This document shows, piece after piece, positions 43,655 through 50,736 of a stretch of DNA of 64,000 bases. Source of the stretch: Sphingomonas sp. (GTDB lineage: Bacteria; Pseudomonadota; Alphaproteobacteria; Sphingomonadales; Sphingomonadaceae). Numbering within the stretch: position 1 is the stretch's first letter; each line of letters starts with the position of its first letter. The notes below the pieces were generated by a model. It was not told the DNA's origin. It saw nothing but the letters and a program-made list of their open reading frames with translations, and searched no databases. The stretch covers positions 248,001 to 312,000 of the forward strand of contig JAFOMG010000011.1 in assembly GCA_017418975.1 (NCBI GenBank), in the 5' to 3' direction. The translations under genes were made by a program, and so were the position numbers.

Positions 43655-44560
43655 CTATTTCAGGAAGGCCACGATCGCGTCCGAAGTGGCTTGGGGCTGC
43701 TCCTCCATCAGCCAATGGCCCGATGCGGGAATCACTACCTGGGTAACGTTGGTCGCGGCGGCGCGCGCCACCGTCGCCATGGTCGGCCCGAACGACTTCT
43801 CCCCGCCGATCGCCAGCACCGGCATGGTCAGCTTGCCCCGGGCGAGCAGCGCCCGATCGTCGATCGCGTCCTGGTCGAACGCGGCGAACTGGCTGAACCC
43901 GGCATGCATCGCGCCCGGCAGCGCATAGAGCGCGGCATAATGGACGCGCGAGGCTTCGTCGAACTTCGCCGGATCGGCCGAGAATTCGTTCCAGAAGCGA
44001 TCGAGATAGATGCGCTCGCGCCCGGCGACGAGGCGCTCCATGTCCGGCCCGCCGAAGCGGAAATGCCAGAGCAGCGGATTCTGGAGGATCTCCTGCCATG
44101 GGCCGATGCCCGGGATCGGCGCGTCCATCAGCACGAAATGCGGGACGCGCGCCGGATAGCGGCCGACAAAGGCATAGCCGACCATGTTGCCGATATCGTG
44201 CGCCACCACATCCACCCGGTCGACGCCGAGCGCGGCGAGCACGCCGGCGACGTCCTCTGCCTGGGTCTTCTTGTCATAGCCGCCCGCCGGCTTGGCCGAG
44301 AGGCCGAGCCCGCGCAGATCGGGCACGATCACCCGGTGGTTGCGCACCAGCCGCGCGGCCAGCGGCTCCCACATGTCGCCGGTCTCGCCATAGCCGTGCA
44401 GCAGCAGCACCGCCGGCCCGGTGCCGCCGACGCGGACATGGAGCGTGGTGCCGTTGGTCGCGATTTCCCGCGTGGTGAATTCGGCGGGATAGGGCGCCAC
44501 CTGCGCCCCCGCCGGTGCGGCGCATGCGAGCGCCAGAGCCGCCAAGCCATATTTCCACAT
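43655..44560 (-). CDS. Secreted alpha/beta hydrolase (epoxide-hydrolase-like)
   Basis: 301 aa. Signal peptide (MWKYGLAALALACAAPAGA), then an alpha/beta hydrolase: oxyanion region LLLHGYGETGDMWEPLA, VPDLRGLGLSAKPAGGYDK, nucleophile elbow VVAHDIGNMVGY (Asp in place of Ser, as in epoxide hydrolases and dehalogenases), and His in PASGHWLMEEQP. Asp as nucleophile argues for an epoxide hydrolase or haloalkane dehalogenase rather than an esterase. RBS GGAGGAG. Divergent from the NTF2-like gene at 44717. Confidence 0.9.
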   Translation of the reverse strand: MWKYGLAALALACAAPAGAQVAPYPAEFTTREIATNGTTLHVRVGGTGPAVLLLHGYGETGDMWEPLAARLVRNHRVIVPDLRGLGLSAKPAGGYDKKTQAEDVAGVLAALGVDRVDVVAHDIGNMVGYAFVGRYPARVPHFVLMDAPIPGIGPWQEILQNPLLWHFRFGGPDMERLVAGRERIYLDRFWNEFSADPAKFDEASRVHYAALYALPGAMHAGFSQFAAFDQDAIDDRALLARGKLTMPVLAIGGEKSFGPTMATVARAAATNVTQVVIPASGHWLMEEQPQATSDAIVAFLK

Positions 44561-44716
44561 CGCGCTTCTCCTCCGCGGAGGGACGATGATTCGCCCGGGC
44601 CGGGATGATGACTCCGAAACGACCCGCGCGCCAACCCCTGCCCGCCGTCCGGAGGCGGCGCTTTGCGCGGGTGGCGCGCGCTGTGCCATAGGCACCTGGC
44701 ACATAAGGAGAAATAC

Positions 44717-45199
44717 ATGTTCCTGGCCGCCGCGCTCGCGCTGCTCGCCCCCCAGGCCGCCCCCGCTTCCCCGGATTCGGCGCTGCTCGCCGAAGTGAAG
44801 GCCGCCGATGCGGCGCTGTTCGACACCTTTTTCGAGCGCTGCGATCCCGCCCGCCTGGCATCGCTGGTGACGCCCGATTTCGAGATGTATCACGACAAGG
44901 ACGGCGTGGTGGCGACCAGCGGCGCGGCGTTCGTCGCGCTCTATGCCAAGCAGTGCGAGGCGCGAAAGGCGCCCGGCGCCTGGCGCAGCCGCCGCGCATT
45001 GCTGCCCGTGTCGCTGCGCGTCGATCCGGTGCCGGGCTATGGCGCGATCGAGGAAGGCGACCATTTCTTCTACGAGCGGCGCGGCGACGGGCCGGAGAAG
45101 CTGGTGGGCCGCGCGCATTTCGTCCAGCTGTGGAAGAAGGCGCCGGACGGCTGGCGGGTGGCGCGGATCCTCAGCTACGCGCATCAGGCAGTGGATTAG
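44717..45199 (+). CDS. Secreted NTF2-like (DUF4440) protein
   Basis: 160 aa. Short signal (MFLAAALALLAPQAAPA), then a nuclear-transport-factor-2 fold: LAEVKAADAALFDTFFERCDPARLASLVTPDFEMYHDKDGV, and the last strands HFVQLWKKAPDGWRVARILSY. RBS AAGGAG at 44705-44710. Divergent from the alpha/beta hydrolase with a 156-base gap. Such domains bind small ligands or act as enzymes; the specific role is unknown. Confidence 0.86.
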   Translation: MFLAAALALLAPQAAPASPDSALLAEVKAADAALFDTFFERCDPARLASLVTPDFEMYHDKDGVVATSGAAFVALYAKQCEARKAPGAWRSRRALLPVSLRVDPVPGYGAIEEGDHFFYERRGDGPEKLVGRAHFVQLWKKAPDGWRVARILSYAHQAVD

Positions 45200-45228
45200 A
45201 GTGGCGACTCAATCAGCGAACCTCGCCA

Positions 45229-45246
45229 TCCCCGCGCAGGCGGGGA
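45229..45246. repeat. REP-like hairpin
   Basis: TCCCCGC-GCAG-GCGGGGA followed by CGACCGGG, a 7-bp stem related to the hairpin at 43528-43549. It sits between the convergent NTF2-like gene and the secreted protein gene at 45276. Confidence 0.65.
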
Positions 45247-45275
45247 CGACCGGGCTCGCCGACTGAGCCTCGAGC

Positions 45276-45815
45276 CTAGCGTCTTTCCGGCTTCGCCTTT
45301 CCGGCGAGGATCCCGCGAACCGCGTCCGCATCGCCGCCAGCGGCCGGGAGGAGGAACGGGCTGGAGCAGGGCGCCTGCAGCAGCGTCGGCAAATCGGCGC
45401 GTGGGGCTGGGAAGATCGTGGCGCTCGGTCCGCGCAGGGGCGGTATCGGCCTGGCCGGATTGCGCAGCGCAATCAGATAGGGACCGGGCGCCATGCTTTC
45501 CGGCTCGTCGAAGGTCGAATTGTCCCAGGTGACCGAAAGGCGCCTTGCCGCCCGGCCCAGCAGCACCTGGTCGACGACCACCTCGAATCGGGCATAGTCC
45601 CAGATCGGCCCCGGGCTTTTCACCACCCGGTCGGCTTTCCTGCCCGAGGGATCGTGCCGGATGATCCGATATTTCTCCACGCGCCCGACCACGACGGTGT
45701 CGGCATAGCGGACATCCTCGGCCCGCAGCGGAACGAACGTCATGCAGGCCTTGGCGGGGACGGCGCCGGCAATGACGGCGACCGCCAGCATGCCCGTGTG
45801 CGAGAGATGGCGCAT
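45276..45815 (-). CDS. Hypothetical secreted protein, 179 aa
   Basis: Signal peptide (MRHLSHTGMLAVAVIAGAVPAKA) cut before a Cys (CMTFVPL). The mature domain has a beta-rich look: RYADTVVVGRVEKYRIIRHD, IWDYARFEVVVDQVLLGRA, LSVTWDNSTFDEP, PYLIALRN. A second Cys (APCSS) may pair with the first. RBS GGAGGACGAGG before the ATG. The pattern (exported Cys, VVVGRV, ARFEVVVDQVLLG) recalls small secreted proteins with an OB-like fold, but I do not assign a family. Confidence 0.7.
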   Translation of the reverse strand: MRHLSHTGMLAVAVIAGAVPAKACMTFVPLRAEDVRYADTVVVGRVEKYRIIRHDPSGRKADRVVKSPGPIWDYARFEVVVDQVLLGRAARRLSVTWDNSTFDEPESMAPGPYLIALRNPARPIPPLRGPSATIFPAPRADLPTLLQAPCSSPFLLPAAGGDADAVRGILAGKAKPERR

Positions 45816-45880
45816 CCGCCTCGTCCTCCATTTGCCGGGAGGCAGCATTCCGCAAAGCCGGGCCCGGCGCAATGCCGTGC

Positions 45881-46684
45881 CTATAGCGCGAACTCTCCCA
45901 TGATCACCGTCGCGCATCTGCCGCCCAGGATCACGCGGTCGCCGGCCAGCCCGCAGGCGAGATGGCCGCCGCGCTTCGAGGCCTGGAAGGCGCTGAACGT
46001 GTCGCGGCCCAGGCGCTTCGCCCAATAGGGCGCGAGCACCGAATGCGCCGATCCGGTGACCGGGTCCTCGTCGATGCCCGCGGCGGGCGCGAAGACGCGG
46101 CTGATCACGTCCGTCTCGATGCCCGGCGCCGTCACGATGTTGAGCGTGTCTCCGATCGCGGCGAGCGCGGCGAAATCGGGGCGCAGCGCCAGCACCGCCT
46201 CGGCGCTCTCCAGCACGGTCAGGTCATAGCCGTTGGGATGGCGCAGCGTCTCGCCCAGGCCGACGCCGAGCGCGGCGAGCAGGCCGGGCACCTCGGCGGG
46301 TTCGGGCGGATAGGCGGGCAGGGCCATCGCATAGCCGGCGCCGCTACCGGCGTCGTCGCGGCGCACTTCGAGGATGCCGGCCTTGCGGGTGCGGAAAGTG
46401 ACGCGATCGCGCGCCGGATCGGCGGAAAGGACGAAATGCCCGCTCGCCAGCGTCGCATGGCCGCACAGCGCGACTTCGACGGCGGGAGTGAACCAGCGCA
46501 GCTCGAAATCCGCCGCGCCGCTGGCATCGGGCAGGAGGAATGCCGTCTCGGAGAGGTTGTTCTCCTCCGCGATCTGCTGGAGCACCGCGTCCGCCAGCCA
46601 TTCGCGCAGCGGCATGACCGCGGCGGGATTGCCGGTGAAGGGGCGGTCGGCAAAGGCGTCGATCTGGGCGAAAGGCAGGCGCAC
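45881..46684 (-). CDS. PhzF family isomerase/epimerase-like protein
   Basis: 267 aa from a GTG. Family blocks: IDAFADRPFTGNPAAVMPL, ADAVLQQIAEENNLSETAFLL (catalytic Glu in NLSET), FELRWFTPAVEVALCGHATLASGH and AGIDEDPVTGSAHSVLAPYWAKRLG. PhzF proteins are diaminopimelate-epimerase-fold isomerases; only some act in phenazine synthesis, and there are no other phenazine genes here. It immediately follows the CDF gene (no gap) in a pdxH-CDF-phzF minus-strand run. Confidence 0.92.
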   Translation of the reverse strand: MRLPFAQIDAFADRPFTGNPAAVMPLREWLADAVLQQIAEENNLSETAFLLPDASGAADFELRWFTPAVEVALCGHATLASGHFVLSADPARDRVTFRTRKAGILEVRRDDAGSGAGYAMALPAYPPEPAEVPGLLAALGVGLGETLRHPNGYDLTVLESAEAVLALRPDFAALAAIGDTLNIVTAPGIETDVISRVFAPAAGIDEDPVTGSAHSVLAPYWAKRLGRDTFSAFQASKRGGHLACGLAGDRVILGGRCATVIMGEFAL

Positions 46685-47593
46685 TCAATTGTCCTTCAGC
46701 AGATTGGCTTCGATCATCGGGTTCTCGGGCACGTCGCAATGGCCCTCGGGATCGACATGGATCAGGATCTCGGTGCCCGGAAAGGCGGCGCCCAGCTCCT
46801 GCTCCAGCGCCTCGACCACGTCGTGCGCCTGCTGGATCGTCATCGCCGGGTTCATCGAGATGTGGAACTGGACGAAGTCGGCGGCGCCGCTGCTGCGGGT
46901 GCGCAGGTCGTGCAGGCTCTTGAGCGCAGGGTTGCGCGCGGCGACCTCGACAAAGGCGCGGCGCTTCTCCTCGGGCCATTCCTTGTCCATCAGCTGGTCG
47001 ATCGCCGCCTCGCTGGCGCGCCAGGCGCCGAACAGCAGCCAGAAGGCGATGGCGATGCCGAACACCGGGTCGGCGCCGACCATGCCCCAGGCATCGAGCA
47101 CCAGCGCGACGATCACCGCGCCGTTGAGCAGCAGGTCCGACGTATAGTGGATCCGGTCGGCGCCGATCGCGACCGATCCGGTGCGGGCAATGACATGCTG
47201 CTGGTAGCGGGTGAGCGCGAGCGTGACCAGGATCGCGACCATGCTCACCGCGATGCCCGCTTCGGGCGAGGCGGAGACGTCGCCGCCCTGCAGCCGCTCG
47301 ATCGCGCGCATCAGGATGGCGAGGGCGGAGATGGCGATCACCACCACCTGGAAGAGCGCGGCCAGCGCCTCGGCCTTGCCGTGCCCGAAGCGGTGATTCT
47401 CGTCGGCCGGCTGCGCGGCCCAGTGGACGCCGCCCAGCGTGACCAGCGAGGCGAACAGGTCGAGCACCGAATCGGCGAGGCTGGCGAGGACGGCCACCGA
47501 TCCCGTCTCGATCGCCGCCCAGGCCTTGAGCGCGCCGAGCAGGATCGCGCAGCACACGCTGGCGATGGCGGCGCGGCGGGCGAGGTTGGTCAT
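46685..47593 (-). CDS. Cation diffusion facilitator (FieF-like) metal exporter
   Basis: 302 aa. Six helices; metal site of TM2/TM5 visible as DSVLD and HYTSD, matching the D-x3-D / H-x3-D of FieF. Interface sequence ENHRFGHGKAEALAALFQ and cytoplasmic C-terminal domain (VQFHISMNPAMTIQQAHDVVEALEQELGAAFPGTEILIHVDPEG) follow the family. Exports Zn, Fe or related divalent cations against protons. Ten bases after pdxH. Confidence 0.94.
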   Translation of the reverse strand: MTNLARRAAIASVCCAILLGALKAWAAIETGSVAVLASLADSVLDLFASLVTLGGVHWAAQPADENHRFGHGKAEALAALFQVVVIAISALAILMRAIERLQGGDVSASPEAGIAVSMVAILVTLALTRYQQHVIARTGSVAIGADRIHYTSDLLLNGAVIVALVLDAWGMVGADPVFGIAIAFWLLFGAWRASEAAIDQLMDKEWPEEKRRAFVEVAARNPALKSLHDLRTRSSGAADFVQFHISMNPAMTIQQAHDVVEALEQELGAAFPGTEILIHVDPEGHCDVPENPMIEANLLKDN

Positions 47594-47603
47594 GGCCGGC
47601 CGC

Positions 47604-48182
47604 TCATGGATAGAGCAGGCCTTCGGACCAGTCCTGGCCGGTGCGGGTGAACAGCCGGCGCTCGTGCAGGCGGTGGGCGCGGTCCTGCCAGAATTCGATC
47701 CGGTGCGGCGTGACGCGGTAGCCGCCCCAGTGCGGCGGGCGGGGGACGTCCCCGCCCTCGAAGCGCGCCTTCGCTTCCTTGAACCGGGCCTCGAAGGTCT
47801 CGCGCGCATCGAGCGGGCGCGACTGGTCCGAGGCCCAGGCGCCGAGCTGCGAATCGCGGGCGCGGGTGGCGAAATAGGCGTCGCTCTCGGCATCGGTGGC
47901 GAAGCGCACGCTGCCCTCGATGCGGACCTGGCGGCGCAGCGACTTCCAGTGGAAGAGCAGGGCGACCCTGGCGCCGTCGCCCAGGTCCTGCGCCTTGCGG
48001 CTCTCGCGGTTGGTGTAGAAGACGAAGCCGTCCGGGCCATGGCCCTTGAGCAGCACCATCCGGGCGGAGGGCTGGCCGTCCGCGCTCACCGTCGCCAGCG
48101 TCATCGCGTTGGAATCATTGGGCTCGCTTTCGCGGGCTTCGCGGTACCAGGCGTCGAACAGGTCGAAGGGATCGGTGCGCAT
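47604..48182 (-). CDS. pdxH: Pyridoxamine 5'-phosphate oxidase
   Basis: 192 aa. FMN-binding split-barrel: SNAMTLATVSADGQPSARMVLLKG, FVFYTNRESRKAQDL, VALLFHWKSLRRQVRIEG, SQLGAWASDQSRPL and a C terminus with HRIEFWQ and HERRLFTR ending in WSEGLLYP, the conserved tail. It oxidises PNP/PMP to the vitamin B6 coenzyme PLP. The start at 48182 removes a long upstream shadow. Divergent from the LigD polymerase domain. Confidence 0.95.
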   Translation of the reverse strand: MRTDPFDLFDAWYREARESEPNDSNAMTLATVSADGQPSARMVLLKGHGPDGFVFYTNRESRKAQDLGDGARVALLFHWKSLRRQVRIEGSVRFATDAESDAYFATRARDSQLGAWASDQSRPLDARETFEARFKEAKARFEGGDVPRPPHWGGYRVTPHRIEFWQDRAHRLHERRLFTRTGQDWSEGLLYP

Positions 48183-48270
48183 GGCAGGGGCTCTAATCGT
48201 CCCCCGGGCGAGTGTCGAGGAACGACTCCCCTGCTGGCACATTGAATCGGCTTCGCAACGAGGAGAGCGC

Positions 48271-48440
48271 CATGGCGGGGCGCCGCGATCCGAGCGAGCG
48301 GCTGGACGGGATCGCGGCGCGCGCCGGGTGAAGCCCCGGCCGGTCGCCGAGATCGCATCCGGCGAATGCACCGCCGACAATCTCCCGCGCCATGCCGGTT
48401 CTTCGGCCCGCGCGAGGACAGGCCGGCGAAGGAGGTCGTG
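48271..48440 (+). pseudogene. Decayed C-terminal tail of a LigD ligase domain
   Basis: Just ahead of the polymerase domain, three short pieces in three reading frames resemble the last part of an LigD ATP-dependent ligase domain: RLDGIAARAG (frame of 48272, ends in TGA at 48329), VKPRPVAEIASGECTADNLP (from 48328) and FFGPREDRPAKEVV (running into the polymerase frame at 48441). Intact proteins read about W-V-x-P-x-L-V-A-E-V-x-F-x-E-W-T...LREDKPAxEV here. The rest of the ligase and any nuclease domain are gone. Confidence 0.6.
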
Positions 48441-49349
48441 ATGAAGAAGCCCGTGCCGCTGTCCGAGTCGCTGTCCGCGCCGCCCGGATCGTCGATCGCG
48501 ATCAGCAGCCGCGACCGGGTGATCTTCCCCGGCGACGGCCTGACCAAGGGCGACCTGGCCGATTATTATCTCGCCGTCGCTCCGATCCTGCTGCCCTGGC
48601 TCGCCAACCGGCCGATCAGCCTGGTGCGCTGCCCCCAGGGGCGGGCGCGGCGATGTTTCTTCCAGAAGCACGACGCCGGCAGCTTCGGCGCGCATGTCCA
48701 CCATGTCGACGTGCGCGAGAAGGACGGGTCGGTCGAGCCCTATCTCCATGTCGACGATGCCGACGGGATCCTGGCCTGTGTCCAGATGGGGACGATCGAG
48801 TTTCATGGCTGGGGCAGCCTGGCCGCCGATATCGAGAAGCCCGACCGGCTGGTGTTCGACCTCGATCCCGACGAGGGGCTCGACTGGGCCGATGTGCGCA
48901 AGGCCGCGGCCGATCTGAAGGAGCATCTCGCCGAGATCGGGCTGACCAGCTGGCCGATGCTGACGGGCGGGAAGGGCGTGCACGTGGTGGTGCCGCTGGC
49001 GCCGAAGGCGGAATGGCCCGAGGCTAGGCGCTTTTGCGAGCGCTTCGCCCGCGCGCGCGCCGAGGCCGAGCCGGACCGTTTCACCGCCAACCTCAAAAAG
49101 GTGCACCGCAAGGGCAGGATCTTCATCGACTATCTGCGCAACCAGCGCGGCAGCACCGCGGTGCTGCCCTATGTGGTCCGCGCCCGCGAAGGCGCGCCGG
49201 TCGCGGCGCCGGTCGGCTGGAGCGAGCTGCGCGACATCGACGGCCCCGGGCACTTCACGCTTCGGGACGGCGCCGGGCTGATCGAGCGCGCGGCCGGGCG
49301 GGCGCTCGCGGGCTGGGGGCTGGCGGAGCAGGTGCTGCCCGATGTCTAG
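48441..49349 (+). CDS. LigD-type polymerase/primase domain, stand-alone
   Basis: 302 aa. Matches the polymerase (POL) part of bacterial NHEJ LigD: ISSRDRVIFPGDGLTKGDLADYYLAVAPILLPWLANRP, catalytic carboxylates in DRLVFDLDPDEGLDW, MLTGGKGVHVVVPL and KGRIFIDYLRNQRGSTAVLPYVVRAR. The ATG at 48441 has a perfect RBS, GAAGGAGG, which is itself the codons for the Ala-Lys-Glu-Val tail of the lost ligase. No Ku or ligase gene is nearby. It may be an orphan fill-in polymerase, or a relic still translated. Confidence 0.88.
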   Translation: MKKPVPLSESLSAPPGSSIAISSRDRVIFPGDGLTKGDLADYYLAVAPILLPWLANRPISLVRCPQGRARRCFFQKHDAGSFGAHVHHVDVREKDGSVEPYLHVDDADGILACVQMGTIEFHGWGSLAADIEKPDRLVFDLDPDEGLDWADVRKAAADLKEHLAEIGLTSWPMLTGGKGVHVVVPLAPKAEWPEARRFCERFARARAEAEPDRFTANLKKVHRKGRIFIDYLRNQRGSTAVLPYVVRAREGAPVAAPVGWSELRDIDGPGHFTLRDGAGLIERAAGRALAGWGLAEQVLPDV

Positions 49350-49406
49350 GGTGAGGACCCGGACACGCCTTTGAAACCATGTCCGTCATCTTTGAAACTA
49401 CGCCCG

Positions 49407-50561
49407 TCATCCCCGCCGTCGCAGCCGGGCCCCCAGCCATGCCCGGATCGGCAGGTCCCACCAGCCATGGGCCATCCAGGCGACCAGCAGCAGGAACGGC
49501 ACCAGCGCGATGCCGATCGCGACCAGCGCGCCCTGCGAGGCGTGGCCGTTCGCGACGAAGTTCATCCAGACATAGAGGAAGGGGAAATGGGTGATGTAGA
49601 TCGGATAGGAGATGCGCCCGCTCGCCTTGCACAGCCACAGCATGCCGCGCCCGGGCTCGGAATGGCGGCCGGCGACGAGGATCGCGGGAAACAGCAGGAT
49701 GACGACCAGCGCCTCGTAGAGCCCGTTGAGCCTGATGCCGCTTATGGTCGGCAGCGTGGGCGCGGCGATCGCGGCGAGCATCGCCAGCGACAGGGGCAGC
49801 CAGCCGATCCGCACCTTCGGCAGGCGCTCGCGCACCCGATAGAGCCACAGGCCGGTGAGGAACGGAAAGAACAGGCGCACCGGCGCCATCCAGAAGGTCT
49901 CCCAATAGGAGCCCTGGTCCAGCGTGCCCTGCATCACGGCACCGGCCGTCAGCGCCACCCCGCTCGCCCCCGCCAGCAGGGCGAGCCACCTCGCCGGCAG
50001 CCGGCGCAGCACCAGCGCATAGGCGAGATTGCCGATATATTCCTGGAACAGCGTCCAGATCGGCCCGTTCAGCGGATGGGTGTCGGTCCAGCGATTGGGC
50101 AGCGGCCAGCTCGGCAGCGCGAACAGGCACAGGGCGAAGGCGACCAGCACCTGCCGCAGCGGCACCGCCTGGGCCTGGCCGGCAAAGGGATCGAGCAGAT
50201 AGCTGGCCAGCCCGAGCAGCGCGCCGAGGATGACGAGCGGATGGAGCCGGATCAGCCGGAGGGAGACGAAGCGGCCCACGCCCATCCGGCCCCAGCGATC
50301 ATCATAGGCATAGCCGATCACGAACCCCGACAGCGCGAAGAAGAAGTCGACGGCGAGCGGCGCATGGTGCAGCACCACCCGGGCGCCGTCCCATTTCACC
50401 GTGATGCCCTGGATGTGGAAGAGCACCACGATCAGCGCGGCGGTGCCGCGCAGGCCGTCCAGCACCTCGAAATGCGCCTTGCCGGTCGCCGTCCGGTCGG
50501 GCGCGCCCGGCCTCCCTCCGGCGATCGCGTCGCCCATTGCCCTGTCAGCGCTGTCGGCCAC
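49407..50561 (-). CDS. Acyltransferase family 3 membrane protein
   Basis: 384 aa with about ten helices. Blocks of the OafA/acyltransferase-3 family: FEVLDGLRGTAALIVVLFHI (with R and catalytic His), APLAVDFFFALSGFVIGYAYDDRW and the C-terminal YPIYITHFPFLY. The GTG at 50561 was picked for its RBS GGGAGGGGG; a Met at 50537 is possible. It O-acylates surface sugars, lipids or antibiotics; target unknown. Divergent from the TonB receptor. Confidence 0.9.
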   Translation of the reverse strand: MADSADRAMGDAIAGGRPGAPDRTATGKAHFEVLDGLRGTAALIVVLFHIQGITVKWDGARVVLHHAPLAVDFFFALSGFVIGYAYDDRWGRMGVGRFVSLRLIRLHPLVILGALLGLASYLLDPFAGQAQAVPLRQVLVAFALCLFALPSWPLPNRWTDTHPLNGPIWTLFQEYIGNLAYALVLRRLPARWLALLAGASGVALTAGAVMQGTLDQGSYWETFWMAPVRLFFPFLTGLWLYRVRERLPKVRIGWLPLSLAMLAAIAAPTLPTISGIRLNGLYEALVVILLFPAILVAGRHSEPGRGMLWLCKASGRISYPIYITHFPFLYVWMNFVANGHASQGALVAIGIALVPFLLLVAWMAHGWWDLPIRAWLGARLRRRG

Positions 50562-50654
50562 GCGGCCCCCTCCCTGGTGCGTTGCCGCGATTGGTGTCCG
50601 GTCGCCGGGCAAACTGCAAGGCCGATCGCGATCCGCAAGAGTGGCGGTTGTTAG

Positions 50655-50673
50655 TTGCAAACGATTCTTAATA
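50655..50673. promoter_or_regulatory. Candidate Fur box
   Basis: TTGCAAACGATTCTTAATA resembles the proteobacterial iron box (TGCAAATGATTCTCAT type) and lies 64 bases ahead of the siderophore receptor start, in the AT-rich part of the divergent region. This fits iron repression of the receptor. Similarity is by eye only. Confidence 0.45.
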
Positions 50674-50736
50674 TCACTAATGGCTCCGGCGAGGCGCGTG
50701 GGACGGCGCGCGTGGATCTGAAAAGGGGTCGTCGAC

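Noticed and set aside
45881..46684. PhzF as evidence of phenazine production
   Set aside because: PhzF-fold proteins are widespread and no other phenazine genes are present.
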